From the NCBI RefSeq assembly GCF_900184035.1, contig NZ_FXWP01000013.1:62001-126000 (forward strand): 64,000 bases of DNA, given 5' to 3'. The notes under the pieces were generated by a model. The model searched no databases, was not told where the DNA came from, and saw only the letters and a list, made by a program, of their open reading frames with translations. Positions 29,518 to 39,073 of this stretch are shown piece after piece (position 1 is the first letter of the stretch; the number at the start of each line of letters is the position of its first letter). The stretch is from Kosakonia pseudosacchari (GTDB lineage Bacteria; Pseudomonadota; Gammaproteobacteria; Enterobacterales; Enterobacteriaceae). The translations under genes were made by a program, and so were the position numbers.

Positions 29518-29985
29518 TCAAGCCTGATGTTCAATGGCTTTTTGTGTGTTTTCAATGGCAATCTTGCGCGGTTTTTCGCTTTCGGGAATTTCCTGATAAA
29601 TGGACACCTGCAATATGCCATTTTCGAGTTTTGCGTTGCTTACTTTGGTATGTTCCGGAAGTGAAAAACTCAGACGGAAATCCGCGCGGCGAATGCCTTT
29701 GTATATCCAGCTCTGCTCATCATGAGATTCATTTTCTGCGCGTTTACCTGATACATTTAGTACCCCGCCGACGGTCTCGATTTCGAGTTCGTCTTCTTTC
29801 CAGCCGGGGACGCTTACGTGTAACTGGTAATTGCTTGCATCGACTTTTTTCAGGTCATAAGCAGGTAATGACGCCACCGGTGAGTCGCCGGTTAACTGGC
29901 TGAAAAGTCGGTCGATACGATTGAAACGGTCAGCAAAAACAGAGTCTGTGAAACCGGGGAGTGCTGACAAGGTTTTGAGTGCCAT
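29518..29985 (-). CDS. Hsp20/IbpA-family small heat-shock protein
   Basis: The 155-residue protein has an N-terminal region like IbpA (LFSQLTGDSP), an alpha-crystallin domain from about residue 40 (YDLKKVDASNYQLHVSVPGWKEDELEIETVGGVLNVSGKR ... FRLSFSLPEHTKVSNAKLENGILQVSI), and the I-x-I motif in RKIAIEN near the C-terminus. It holds unfolding proteins for the DnaK and ClpB systems. AGGAGG precedes the start. It is not at the ibpAB locus, so it is an additional copy, probably acquired. Confidence 0.92.
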   Translation of the reverse strand: MALKTLSALPGFTDSVFADRFNRIDRLFSQLTGDSPVASLPAYDLKKVDASNYQLHVSVPGWKEDELEIETVGGVLNVSGKRAENESHDEQSWIYKGIRRADFRLSFSLPEHTKVSNAKLENGILQVSIYQEIPESEKPRKIAIENTQKAIEHQA

Positions 29986-30206
29986 AACTTAACCTCCTGA
30001 ATAATCCATTCAAAAGTTCAACTTAAAGGCAAGCTTTGCTTGTCCGCTTATATAAATAATTCCTTCAATGCTTTTTTCAAGGCCACCAATAAAAAATTTT
30101 TTTTGCCTGCATTGAAGCGGCGAATAGCGTGATTGGGCAGACCTGAAATGGCCGTTGGCGCGCAGAAAATAACAGGCCTGGAGTATGAAGGGAAAAGGAG
30201 GCGTTA
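29986..30206 (-). promoter_or_regulatory. hsp20 upstream region, possible heat-shock promoter and RNA thermometer
   Basis: On the minus strand GGCCTTGAAAA near 30082-30092 resembles the sigma-32 -35 (CTTGAAA), but no good -10 (CCCCATTT) follows at normal spacing. The leader forms a CAAGC/GCTTG hairpin, followed by UUGCCUUU that could pair with the AGGAGG ribosome site, a ROSE-like idea only. Confidence 0.3.
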
Positions 30207-30320
30207 ATGCAGACTTACATTCGCCACTGGGTTGTTTACGTGAGCCGCAGGATGAGTCGTTCAGGAGGGGATTATCTTTCTCCGCATTTCATTTCAGAGG
30301 TCAGGGAATTATTTCAATAA
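30207..30320 (+). CDS. Small ORF, 37 residues
   Basis: AAGGAGG lies 5 bases before ATG 30207. The 37-codon product (MQTYIRHWVVYVSRRMSRS..., ending in VRELFQ) is basic with one short hydrophobic stretch (HWVVYV). I do not recognise it. The strong ribosome site is the main evidence. A 9-bp inverted repeat (CCCTCAGGA/TCCTGAGGG) begins just after it at about 30328. Confidence 0.45.
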   Translation: MQTYIRHWVVYVSRRMSRSGGDYLSPHFISEVRELFQ

Positions 30321-30532
30321 GAAAAGACCCTCAGGAATAGGAAATCCGGGCTGCTCCTGAGGGATGCAAATGCATATTCGTTACGTATATTAGTTTGCTA
30401 ATTATTAATCTGGCGGCAATGAGATTGTTCTCATTTGTAATCGATTTCTGATAGGTGGTGGCTCTCTATGTAATTGGTTTAATTAATGCTTTTTGAACTG
30501 GCAGAGCGACAGAAAGTAACTATAGTTAACGC

Positions 30533-30600
30533 GCTATCATCGTTAACCCTATTTTCCCTGGTGATGTTCTTCTACCGCTCTGTCCGAGCGGTTTTTTTTT
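30533..30600 (+). ncRNA. Candidate small RNA with strong terminator
   Basis: A promoter-like pair CTGGCA (30498-30503), 17-base spacer, TATAGT (30521-30526) precedes a 68-base transcript ending in a 7-bp stem ACCGCTC/GAGCGGT with loop TGTCC and a nine-T run. No ORF lies between promoter and terminator, and the long U tail suits Hfq binding. It resembles no small RNA I can recall. The terminator could instead end the 37-codon ORF transcript. Confidence 0.4.
30574..30600 (+). terminator. Intrinsic terminator, nine-T run
   Basis: Stem ACCGCTC/GAGCGGT, 5-base loop, then nine consecutive T residues. A textbook terminator in a stretch without any annotated upstream gene except the 37-codon ORF. 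Confidence 0.85.
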
Positions 30601-30953
30601 GCCAACATTTTAGCCAACGCTCTGCGTTATAAACGTTTCTTCTTAAACGGTATAAAGCGTAAATGAACCGCCAGGCAAAATTATCCGTGATGTCATCGTA
30701 CTCTTTACCTTTTCATAGCTTCAGTGCTGCCACCTGGCAGGTAACTGCTTTTACCGCGCTCACCGAAGAGAGTCTCTCCTGTCTGATAATTCCTTTTATC
30801 GTTGACGCTTCACACTGGCTGCCTGTTCCCGGCATCTATTACTTTATTGTCACAACTCCGTTTTACGAGGTTGCTCGCAACGTGTTTACGTTTTCATCCT
30901 CTCGCTCAACTGTGTATGCTTGGTCTTTGCTGGTAAACCCGAAGGAGAAAGTA

Positions 30954-31178
30954 ATGTTAGAAGGGTATTTTGATCTTGATGGGGCGACAGGGGATGAGGC
31001 GGTAGAAAACAGAAAGCGCTTGTTAGCTGTACAGGCAGCGCTGGAAATTTCAAAAGCGGCGGTTTCTGCAACCACGGCCAACGCGGGCATTCGTAGCCAG
31101 ATGGATTTACGTAACGTCTCGCAAGAAGTTGCCACCCTCGCCGATGCGATTCAGGATGCGTTAGAATCTGACCTGTAA
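30954..31178 (+). CDS. Small hypothetical protein, 74 residues
   Basis: AAGGAGAAAGTA immediately precedes ATG 30954, so I use this start, although the frame stays open back to 30663. The product is acidic and helical (MLEGYFDLDGATGDEAVENRKRLLAVQAALEISKAAV ... ATLADAIQDALESDL), with no domain I know. A terminator follows at once. Phage or island origin is possible. Confidence 0.6.
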   Translation: MLEGYFDLDGATGDEAVENRKRLLAVQAALEISKAAVSATTANAGIRSQMDLRNVSQEVATLADAIQDALESDL

Positions 31179-31184
31179 CCATAC

Positions 31185-31207
31185 CGCCTGAGGGCGGTTT
31201 TTTTGTT
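31185..31207 (+). terminator. Terminator after the 74-residue ORF
   Basis: Short stem CCGCC/GGCGG with loop TGAG followed by TTTTTTTG, ending the transcript of the gene before it. Confidence 0.8.
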
Positions 31208-31331
31208 TCCTTCGGCTTTCATTTCCCATGACTGATTACAACTGCCGGGACAGGTTTGAACATCCCTGACACTTACTGACGCTTTCTCTCTCAGTATGTT
31301 GCCTGTTAACTCTCTCTTGAAAGGTATAGGC

Positions 31332-31529
31332 ATGATGGGAAAAAAGTTAAGCGTAGCCTGGTTTTTTCTTCTTTTAACGTTCGCCTCTACTGCCAGTTCG
31401 GCGGCTCCGTCTTTCCCGCAACTTTCCGGGCCAAATCACTATATAAGGCACGTCGCTGGAGATATTGCAGAAAATCCTGATGATCATGTACAGGAAACAA
31501 CTGAACGGTTCTTTTTCCATAAATATTAA
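31332..31529 (+). CDS. Small exported protein, 65 residues
   Basis: The start is the first of two tandem ATGs (31332 and 31335) with AAGG at 8 bases. The N-terminus is a clear signal peptide (KKLSVAWFFLLLTFASTASSAA) leaving a mature peptide of about 40 residues that is acidic and rich in His and Phe. No homologue comes to mind. It lies directly upstream of the scp operon but is not obviously part of it. Confidence 0.5.
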   Translation: MMGKKLSVAWFFLLLTFASTASSAAPSFPQLSGPNHYIRHVAGDIAENPDDHVQETTERFFFHKY

Positions 31530-31694
31530 ATAAGCGACGTGCTCACGCTATTAATCGGCGCGTGATAAAAATCAGAATATAACCTGCGGCAAAAAATGAA
31601 TTGTCGCAGGTCTTTTTTTGCTGGCGACAACATTGATAGTGGAAATTACTATTTCTGCCCAGTGAGTTATTGGTTTGGAATAATGGAGATATTT

Positions 31695-33839
31695 ATGGCT
31701 ACAATGGCTGACTGGCAAAATGTCGCGAATAAAGAGCTCAGTCGTAAGGGAAAAAGCGTTGAATCTCTGGTCAAACTGACGCCAGAAGGCATTGCGATTA
31801 AGCCGTTATATACTCCTGACGATCTGAACGCACTGGAAAGCACCGGCACGCTACCGGGTCTTCCGCCTTATACGCGCGGGCCGCGCGCCACCATGTATAC
31901 CGCCCAACCGTGGACGATACGCCAGTACGCCGGGTTTTCAACCGCCAGGGAGTCGAACGCGTTTTACCGACGTAATCTCGCCGCCGGGCAGAAAGGGCTT
32001 TCCGTTGCGTTTGACTTACCAACCCATCGGGGATACGACTCGGATAACCCGCGCGTAGCGGGTGATGTAGGAAAAGCGGGGGTTGCTATCGATACCGTGG
32101 AAGATATGAAAATACTCTTCGACACTATTCCGCTGGATAAAATGTCGGTCTCGATGACAATGAATGGTGCGGTTTTACCTATCATGGCATTTTATATTGT
32201 TGCAGCGGAAGAGCAGGGTGTTTCTCCTGAAAACTTAGCGGGTACGATTCAGAATGATATTTTAAAAGAGTATCTCTGCCGCAACACCTATATTTACCCA
32301 CCTAAACCATCAATGCGGATTATTGCCGATATAATTGCCTGGTGTTCCGCCAATATGCCGCAATTTAATACGATTAGCATCAGCGGTTACCATATGGGGG
32401 AGGCGGGGGCTAACTGTATTCAACAAGTCGCGTTTACCCTCGCTGACGGCATTGAATATATAAAAGCCGCGCTTTCCGCAGGATTGAAAATAGATGACTT
32501 CGCGCCGCGGCTCTCTTTCTTCTTCGGTATTGGCATGGATCTGTTTATGAATGTCGCCATGCTGCGCGCGGCCCGCTATCTGTGGAGCGAAGCCGTTAGC
32601 GGATTTGGCGCGACCAATCCGAAATCGCTGGCGCTACGCACTCATTGCCAGACATCCGGCTGGAGCCTGACGGAACAGGATCCTTACAACAACATTGTTC
32701 GCACGACTATTGAAGCGCTCGCCGCAACGCTTGGCGGTACCCAGTCTCTGCATACCAATGCGTTTGATGAAGCGCTGGGGCTACCGACGGATTTTTCGGC
32801 GCGTATTGCGCGTAACACGCAAATTATCTTGCAGGAAGAGGCGGAGATTTGCCGTACCGTCGATCCGCTCGGCGGTTCCTATTATGTCGAATCCCTGACC
32901 GATCAAATCATCAAAGAGGCGCGTGCAATTATCCGCCAGATAGATGATGCCGGAGGGATGGCGAAGGCTATCGAATCGGGCTTGCCAAAACGCATGATTG
33001 AGGAAGCCTCCGCGCGCGAGCAATCGCTTATCGACCAGGGGAAACGCACCATTGTTGGTGTGAATAAATACAAGCTCGATAAAGAAGCGGTTACGCCGGT
33101 ACTGGAAATCGACAATGTGAAGGTGCGTAACGAGCAAATCGCCGCACTTGAAAAGATCCGCGCTACGCGTGATGCCGCTGCCGTTCGCGATGCGCTGTCC
33201 GCGCTGACCCACGCCGCCCAACACAACGAAAATCTGCTTGCTGCGGCGATTCATGCCGCACGATTGCGTGCGACGCTTGGCGAGATTTCCAGTGCGCTGG
33301 AAGTGGCGTTTGACCGCTACCTGGTCCCCAGCCAATGCGTTACGGGGATAATAACGCAAAGCTATCAGCAGGACAGTAAAGCGGCGGCTGAATTCGACGC
33401 CATCATCACGCAAACGCAACATTTTCTGGCTGAGCATGGTCGTCGTCCGCGCATTTTAATAGTGAAAATGGGACAGGATGGGCACGACCGGGGGGCAAAA
33501 GTCATTGCCAGCGCTTATTCCGATGTGGGTTTTGATGTCGATCTCAGCCCTATGTTTTCTACACCGCAAGAGATTGCCAGGCTGGCCGTGGAAAATGATG
33601 TGCATGTCATTGGTGCATCGTCACTGGCAGCAGGCCACAAGACGCTGATCCCTGAATTAATCAACGAGTTAAGAAAATATGGCCGTGAGGATATTTGCGT
33701 GATTGCCGGCGGCGTGATCCCGCCACAGGATTATGACTTCCTGCGTGAACGTGGCGTGGCAGCCATTTACGGCCCTGGTACGCCGATGCTGGAAAGCGTG
33801 CGCGATGTACTGGCTCGGATTAGTCAGCGCCATGATTAA
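31695..33839 (+). CDS. scpA: Methylmalonyl-CoA mutase ScpA (B12-dependent)
   Basis: The protein has 714 residues from ATG 31695 (GGAG upstream), exactly the length of E. coli Sbm/ScpA and very similar throughout. The TIM barrel binds CoA ([28 protein letters not shown]). The C-terminal cobalamin domain has the His-on motif MGQDGHDRG. It interconverts succinyl-CoA and methylmalonyl-CoA with adenosylcobalamin. First gene of a four-gene operon. In E. coli the operon lies near 63 minutes, so its placement here differs. Confidence 0.97.
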   Translation: MATMADWQNVANKELSRKGKSVESLVKLTPEGIAIKPLYTPDDLNALESTGTLPGLPPYTRGPRATMYTAQPWTIRQYAGFSTARESNAFYRRNLAAGQKGLSVAFDLPTHRGYDSDNPRVAGDVGKAGVAIDTVEDMKILFDTIPLDKMSVSMTMNGAVLPIMAFYIVAAEEQGVSPENLAGTIQNDILKEYLCRNTYIYPPKPSMRIIADIIAWCSANMPQFNTISISGYHMGEAGANCIQQVAFTLADGIEYIKAALSAGLKIDDFAPRLSFFFGIGMDLFMNVAMLRAARYLWSEAVSGFGATNPKSLALRTHCQTSGWSLTEQDPYNNIVRTTIEALAATLGGTQSLHTNAFDEALGLPTDFSARIARNTQIILQEEAEICRTVDPLGGSYYVESLTDQIIKEARAIIRQIDDAGGMAKAIESGLPKRMIEEASAREQSLIDQGKRTIVGVNKYKLDKEAVTPVLEIDNVKVRNEQIAALEKIRATRDAAAVRDALSALTHAAQHNENLLAAAIHAARLRATLGEISSALEVAFDRYLVPSQCVTGIITQSYQQDSKAAAEFDAIITQTQHFLAEHGRRPRILIVKMGQDGHDRGAKVIASAYSDVGFDVDLSPMFSTPQEIARLAVENDVHVIGASSLAAGHKTLIPELINELRKYGREDICVIAGGVIPPQDYDFLRERGVAAIYGPGTPMLESVRDVLARISQRHD

Positions 33840-34830
33840 TGAACAAACCCTTGATGAATGTGTTCGGCGGTTGCGCGCGGGCGATCGCGTCGCGCTCGCA
33901 CAGGCTATGACGCTGGTGGAAAGTCAGCTTTCACGACATCAGAGGCTGAGCCAACACTTGCTGGACATGATTATGCCTGAGACGGGTAAGGCAATACGCA
34001 TTGGTATCACCGGGACACCCGGTGCCGGGAAAAGTACCTTTCTTAATACCTTTGGCATGATGCTCGTTGACTTTGGCAAACGGGTGGCGGTCATTGCGGT
34101 CGATCCTAGTAGCCCACTCAGCGGCGGCAGTTTGCTGGGTGATAAAACCCGCATGACGGAACTGGCCAGAGCCGATGCGGCGTTTATTAGGCCGGTGCCT
34201 TCCGGCGGTGCTACAGGCGGTATCAGTCCGCACGTCGGTGAATTGATACTGCTGTGCGAAGCCTCTAATTACGATGTGGTGATAGTGGAAACAGTTGGTG
34301 TTGGCCAGTCTGAAACGGAGGTCGCAGGTGTTGTTGATTGCTTCGTTTCGCTACAAATCGCTGGTGGCGGCGATGAGTTACAAGGCATCAAAAAAGGCAT
34401 CATGGAAATGGCCGATATCATTGTTATCAACAAAGATGATGGCGACAACCGCGCGGCAGTCGCCATCGCCCGGCAAATTTACGACAGCGCGCTTGCTATC
34501 GTTCGTCACAAATATCCGCAGTGGCGACCGGCGGTGTTGAGCTGTAGCGCACTGGAAAAGCACGGCATGGAGGAAGTCTGGCAGACCATTGTTCATTTCT
34601 ACGATGTGATGACAAAAAGTGGCCGTCTTCAGTTATTGCGCCAGCAGCAGACCGTGGCATGGCTACGAAAACAGGTGGAAGAGGAGGCAATGCGCCAGCT
34701 TTATGCCCACCGTGCTTTCCGCGAAGATTTTAACCAAACGCTTGATGAAGTGAAAAATCAGCAGCAAGCACCGCGAACAGGTTTACAGCACATCCGTGAA
34801 TACCTTCAGCATCACTATTTTGCAAAGTAA
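33832..34830 (+). CDS. argK: GTPase chaperone of the mutase (ArgK/MeaB/YgfD)
   Basis: The protein has 332 residues from ATG 33832, overlapping scpA by 8 bases. The G1 P-loop is [12 protein letters not shown], followed by [30 protein letters not shown] and NKDD (the guanine-specificity motif). Proteins of this MeaB family protect and reload adenosylcobalamin in methylmalonyl-CoA mutase. The name ArgK is historical; it is not an arginine kinase. Confidence 0.95.
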   Translation: MINEQTLDECVRRLRAGDRVALAQAMTLVESQLSRHQRLSQHLLDMIMPETGKAIRIGITGTPGAGKSTFLNTFGMMLVDFGKRVAVIAVDPSSPLSGGSLLGDKTRMTELARADAAFIRPVPSGGATGGISPHVGELILLCEASNYDVVIVETVGVGQSETEVAGVVDCFVSLQIAGGGDELQGIKKGIMEMADIIVINKDDGDNRAAVAIARQIYDSALAIVRHKYPQWRPAVLSCSALEKHGMEEVWQTIVHFYDVMTKSGRLQLLRQQQTVAWLRKQVEEEAMRQLYAHRAFREDFNQTLDEVKNQQQAPRTGLQHIREYLQHHYFAK

Positions 34831-34842
34831 AAAGGAACTGAT

Positions 34843-35628
34843 ATGTCGTATGAGTATGTGATTGTAAACATTATTCAAAAAGTGGCTGTCATTGAGTTTA
34901 ATTACGCGCGCAAGCTTAATGCGCTCAGCAAAGTGTTTATTGATGATTTAATGCGAGCGCTTGAGGATCTTAACAAGCCGGAGATCCGTTGCGTGATCCT
35001 GCGAGCGCCTCGCGGCGCGAAAGTCTTCTCCGCCGGGCATGATATACATGAGTTACCTTCGGGGCGGCGCGATCCGCTCTCTTATGATGACCCGCTGCGC
35101 CAGATCACCCGCATGATCCAAAAATATCCCAAGCCCGTGATCTCCATGGTGGAAGGAAGCGTCTGGGGAGGGGCGTTTGAAATGATCATGAGTTCCGATC
35201 TGATCATTGCCGCCAGTTCTTCAACTTTCTCTATGACGCCTGTTAATCTCGGCGTTCCTTATAACCTGGTCGGCATCCATAACCTGACGCGCGATGCCGG
35301 GTTCCATATCGTTAAAGAGCTGATTTTCACTGCGGCACCCATCACGGCGCAGCGGGCTCGGGAGGTTGGCATTCTGAACCATGTTGTCGACGCCAGCGAT
35401 CTGGAAGATTTCACCTTGCAGATGGCGCATCAGATCTCGGAAAAGGCACCGCTTGCCATTGCGGTCATTAAAGAAGAGCTACGCGTGCTTGGCGAAGCAC
35501 ACACCATGAATTCCGACGAATTTGAACGTATTCAGGGGATGCGTCGCGCCGTTTATGACAGCCGGGATTATCAGGAAGGAATGAGCGCGTTTATGGAAAA
35601 ACGCAAACCGAACTTCCTTGGGCGCTGA
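34843..35628 (+). CDS. scpB: Methylmalonyl-CoA decarboxylase ScpB
   Basis: The 261-residue crotonase-fold enzyme has the same length as E. coli ScpB. The oxyanion-hole segments are FSAGHDIHELP and VEGSVWGGAFEMIMSSDLIIAA, and the active-site Tyr region is LGVPYNLVGIHNLTRDAG. It converts methylmalonyl-CoA to propionyl-CoA and CO2. Confidence 0.97.
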   Translation: MSYEYVIVNIIQKVAVIEFNYARKLNALSKVFIDDLMRALEDLNKPEIRCVILRAPRGAKVFSAGHDIHELPSGRRDPLSYDDPLRQITRMIQKYPKPVISMVEGSVWGGAFEMIMSSDLIIAASSSTFSMTPVNLGVPYNLVGIHNLTRDAGFHIVKELIFTAAPITAQRAREVGILNHVVDASDLEDFTLQMAHQISEKAPLAIAVIKEELRVLGEAHTMNSDEFERIQGMRRAVYDSRDYQEGMSAFMEKRKPNFLGR

Positions 35629-35643
35629 TTAACGGAGACGACA

Positions 35644-37122
35644 ATGAAACAATCCTGGCCCCGGCTGAGCGCCAACGAAGCGGCAGAAATCATCCAGCAC
35701 GATGATATGGTGGCTTTCAGTGGCTTTACTGCGGCAGGTTCGCCCAAAGCACTTCCCGCCGCCATCGCTCGTCGGGCACGGGAGCTGCATCAAATGCAGC
35801 AGCCTTTTCAAATTCGTTTGCTGACCGGCGCGTCCATCAGCACGGCGGCTGATGATGCCTTATCGGAGGCGGATGCGGTCAGTTGGCGCGCGCCGTATCA
35901 GTCCGCATCCGGAATGCGACAAAAAATCAACCAGGGGCAGATTAAGTTTGTAGATCTGCATTTGAGTGAAGTTGCGCAGATGGTGAACTACGGCTTTTTT
36001 GGTGATATTGATATCGCGGTGATCGAAGCCTCTGCGTTGACATCCGATGGCAAAATCTGGCTTTCCAGCGGGATTGGCAATGCGCCGACTTGGTTGCGAA
36101 AAGCGAAAAAAATCATTATTGAGCTTAATCACTACCACAGCCCGCGGGTGGCTGAACTCGCCGATATAGCCACGCCTGGGGCGCCGCCGTATCGCCACAG
36201 TGTCGCTATTTTTAGCGCGTTGGACAGAATTGGCTTGCACTATGTGCAGGTGGAACCGCAAAAAATTGTGGCTGTGGTGGATACCGAATTACCGGATGCT
36301 GGCAATGTGCTGGATGGTGCAAAACCTGTCTGCCAGCAAATTGCCGACAATGTCGTGACATTCCTGCTCCAGGAAATGGCGCAGGGGCGTATTCCACGCG
36401 AGTTTCTGCCGTTACAAAGCGGCGTAGGCAATATTAATAATGCCGTGATGGCGCGGCTCGGTGAAAGACCGGATATCCCGGCTTTTATGATGTACTCCGA
36501 AGTGTTACAGGAGTCGGTGGCGCATTTACTTGAAACAGGAAAAATCCTCGGCGTTAGCGCATCCAGCCTGACCGTTTCCGACAAGACGCTGCGTAACATT
36601 TACGACAACATGGATTTTTTCGCCGAGCGTATCGTGTTGCGACCACAGGAGATTTCCAATAACCCTGAAATTATCCGCCGGCTTGGAGTAATAGCGCTGA
36701 ATGTCGGGCTGGAATTTGATATTTACGGGCACGCCAATTCAACACACGTCGTGGGCGCTAACCTGATGAACGGTATTGGTGGCAGCGGAGACTTTGAGCG
36801 TAATGCTTATTTGTCGATATTTATGGCGCCCTCGATTGCCAAAGAGGGGAAAATTTCTACCATTGTGCCGATGTGCAGCCATGTTGATCACAGCGAGCAT
36901 AGCGTCAAAGTGATCATTACGGAGCAGGGCATCGCCGATCTGCGCGGGTTGTCGCCCATTGAACGTGCCCGCACCATTATCGATAACTGCGCACACCCAC
37001 ACTACCGGGATTACCTTCATCGCTATCTGGAAACCGCTCCCGGCGGGCATCTTCATCACGATCTTAGCCGCGTATTCGAATTGCACACTAATTTACTGAA
37101 CACAGGATCGATGCTCGGCTAA
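35644..37122 (+). CDS. scpC: Propionyl-CoA:succinate CoA-transferase ScpC
   Basis: The 492-residue protein matches E. coli YgfH/ScpC in length and sequence. Signatures include MVAFSGFTAAGSPKALP, SGIGNAPTW, the catalytic Glu region MMYSEVLQESVAHLLE and GIGGSGDFERNAYLSIF. It moves CoA from propionyl-CoA to succinate and so closes the cycle succinate to propionate. Its last 30 bases overlap the 3' end of the convergent LysR gene. Confidence 0.96.
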   Translation: MKQSWPRLSANEAAEIIQHDDMVAFSGFTAAGSPKALPAAIARRARELHQMQQPFQIRLLTGASISTAADDALSEADAVSWRAPYQSASGMRQKINQGQIKFVDLHLSEVAQMVNYGFFGDIDIAVIEASALTSDGKIWLSSGIGNAPTWLRKAKKIIIELNHYHSPRVAELADIATPGAPPYRHSVAIFSALDRIGLHYVQVEPQKIVAVVDTELPDAGNVLDGAKPVCQQIADNVVTFLLQEMAQGRIPREFLPLQSGVGNINNAVMARLGERPDIPAFMMYSEVLQESVAHLLETGKILGVSASSLTVSDKTLRNIYDNMDFFAERIVLRPQEISNNPEIIRRLGVIALNVGLEFDIYGHANSTHVVGANLMNGIGGSGDFERNAYLSIFMAPSIAKEGKISTIVPMCSHVDHSEHSVKVIITEQGIADLRGLSPIERARTIIDNCAHPHYRDYLHRYLETAPGGHLHHDLSRVFELHTNLLNTGSMLG

Positions 37123-38022
37123 ACCACACGGATCGTCGCGATCGTCATTAATACACTGACAGATTTCGGTGGTATATCGATGGTTTTTCAACGAATAGAG
37201 ATATTCCTGCATATACATCGGGCCGTTTGGCGCATCGAAATATCGCAGTGTGTTGGGGTTAACCAGATGCCATGCGAAATAGGGGATCACGGTAAGAAAC
37301 TGCCCGCGTTCCACCGCGCTGATCTTCGCCATAAAACTGTAGGCCCGGTAGATAACGGTTGGATGGATCCCGCAAGGGCGCATGTGAGAATCGAGCATGG
37401 CTTCAAAATTTGCGCGGTTCTGAAAGCGCATCTGCAACCACGGGAGTTCACGCAACAACTCCTGCGGCTGTTTTTGCTCGTAGCGGCGGGAAACCAAAAA
37501 CCCCAGACGCAGCGGAGGCAACTCGGTGGCGGTGAGGTTCTCCAGACCCAGAACACGCGGGGAAACCTGCTGGGGCGAAATAATAAAATCAAGCTGGTGG
37601 CCAAGCAGGTCGTCAATCACGCCGTTGTCGCTGAATTCGATAGCCTGGGTGCTGATATTGTCATATTTATCCCCCAGGCTTAGCAGCTGATCGAAAATAA
37701 TGGTGGGATAGGTATTGTCGACGCCAATCACGATTTTGCGCGAACGCAGGGCGGAAGAGTGAAGTTCATTTTCAATTGCTGATAAGCGTTCATAAACCGG
37801 GAAAAGTTTCTGATAAAGTTCCTGCCCGGCTTTATTCAAACGGATACTGTTATCTTTGCGGGTAAAGAGCGGATAACCAATCTGCTCTTCCAGCGAGACA
37901 ATGCTTTTGCCAAACGGCGACGCCGTCATGTGTATTTTTTCTGCCGCTCTGGCAATGCTTTTCGTCTGCGCCAGTAAAATGAAGTTGCGCATTCTTTTGG
38001 AAATAAAAATAGAGTTGCTCAT
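37093..38022 (-). CDS. LysR-family regulator convergent with the scp operon
   Basis: The protein has 309 residues from ATG 38022 (GAGGG upstream). The N-terminal HTH is RMRNFILLAQTKSIARAAEKIHMTASPFGKSIVSLEEQIGYPLFTR; a LysR substrate domain follows. It ends inside scpC on the other strand. Neighbourhood suggests it controls the scp operon, but regulator and operon are convergent rather than divergent, so this is inference. Confidence 0.85.
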   Translation of the reverse strand: MSNSIFISKRMRNFILLAQTKSIARAAEKIHMTASPFGKSIVSLEEQIGYPLFTRKDNSIRLNKAGQELYQKLFPVYERLSAIENELHSSALRSRKIVIGVDNTYPTIIFDQLLSLGDKYDNISTQAIEFSDNGVIDDLLGHQLDFIISPQQVSPRVLGLENLTATELPPLRLGFLVSRRYEQKQPQELLRELPWLQMRFQNRANFEAMLDSHMRPCGIHPTVIYRAYSFMAKISAVERGQFLTVIPYFAWHLVNPNTLRYFDAPNGPMYMQEYLYSLKNHRYTTEICQCINDDRDDPCGLAEHRSCVQ

Positions 38023-38156
38023 CTGAAAATCCCTCTCTGACTCCAAACCAGTGCGTATGGCCATCCGTGCCATCATTAGCATACTATTTATTGCTGCCAG
38101 CAATGGTATAACACTGCTGTTTGGCACGAACCAGAGGCATCAATACAGAGTGGAAG

Positions 38157-38185
38157 AAAAGCCGCAGTTATTTGCGGCTTTTTCA
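38157..38185 (-). terminator. Terminator of the lipoprotein gene
   Basis: Stem AAAAGCCGCA/TGCGGCTTTTT with A/T tracts on both sides directly after the stop of the minus-strand lipoprotein gene. Confidence 0.8.
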
Positions 38186-38187
38186 GA

Positions 38188-38865
38188 TTATTTCTTCAAC
38201 AGTCGTGGCAGTTGGTTTTCCAGTTCAAGCAGGCACGCATCCATCATTTTCTGCGTTTCCTGCGTCACTTTTTGGTAATTATTCGCCCGCCAGTCGGCCA
38301 GCGGCGCGGTTTTCACCGTTGGCGCACATTCCGCTTTCACAAAAGTGCTCAGCACATTGCCATCTTCTGCGCGTTTATAGAACAACACGCGGTAGGCCAG
38401 ATCATAATTACTGTTGCCCGCAGACATATCGGTGTAGACCAGCGACCACTGCGCTGCGGCGATATACAGCGGCTGTTTGTAGACATAATTACCACCCTGC
38501 TTATCGAGCCATTCGCGAATTTTCACTTCAGCTTTTGGGCTTAAATAGCGCGATGTCGGTTCCGGCATGGAATCTATTGTGGTGCCTTTATAGCTATTTT
38601 TATCAAAAGCATCGCCACTGCCCGCACCGCCACCAAGCGCGGCACTGAGCAGCGAAAGCCCCATGCCGGCGCCCGCATGGGCGGGGCTTACTTCACGCAG
38701 TTTCACATCAGGATAGCGATTGTTATTCATTTCAAGCGGGCTAAAAATGGTGGCAACCTCCAGTGTTGTACCGTTGGAGGCTTTTACCGGGTGCGTGCTG
38801 GTTCCCGCACATCCGGCCAGCAGGGTGACAGAGAGTACGCTGAGCGCTAATGCTTTAATTTTCAC
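38188..38865 (-). CDS. Hypothetical lipoprotein
   Basis: The start is GTG 38865 with AAGAAGGAAA upstream; a longer frame from 39021 has no signal sequence at its start. The signal peptide VKIKALALSVLSVTLLAGC ends in a lipobox (LLAGC), so residue Cys19 is lipidated and the absence of Asp at +2 suggests the outer membrane. The mature 207 residues include a Gly-rich hydrophobic loop (GAGMGLSLLSAALGGGAGSG). I do not recognise a functional family. Confidence 0.75.
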   Translation of the reverse strand: MKIKALALSVLSVTLLAGCAGTSTHPVKASNGTTLEVATIFSPLEMNNNRYPDVKLREVSPAHAGAGMGLSLLSAALGGGAGSGDAFDKNSYKGTTIDSMPEPTSRYLSPKAEVKIREWLDKQGGNYVYKQPLYIAAAQWSLVYTDMSAGNSNYDLAYRVLFYKRAEDGNVLSTFVKAECAPTVKTAPLADWRANNYQKVTQETQKMMDACLLELENQLPRLLKK

Positions 38866-39073
38866 TTTTTTTCCTTCTTTTTTCTGTTTACAACGGTTAA
38901 TCCCAGGGACCGGTTCTATCAATGAACACGCCGGGAGCCTGACTTTGAGCAAAAAGTGGTTAACAAAGATAACGGTATGATTTAAATAAGCTTTAGCGGG
39001 AGTTTTGCACTGAATTTTCATCTTTATTGGTGCAAATCAAGGAATCTATGCGTGCTTTCGTGCGGGGGAAGTC

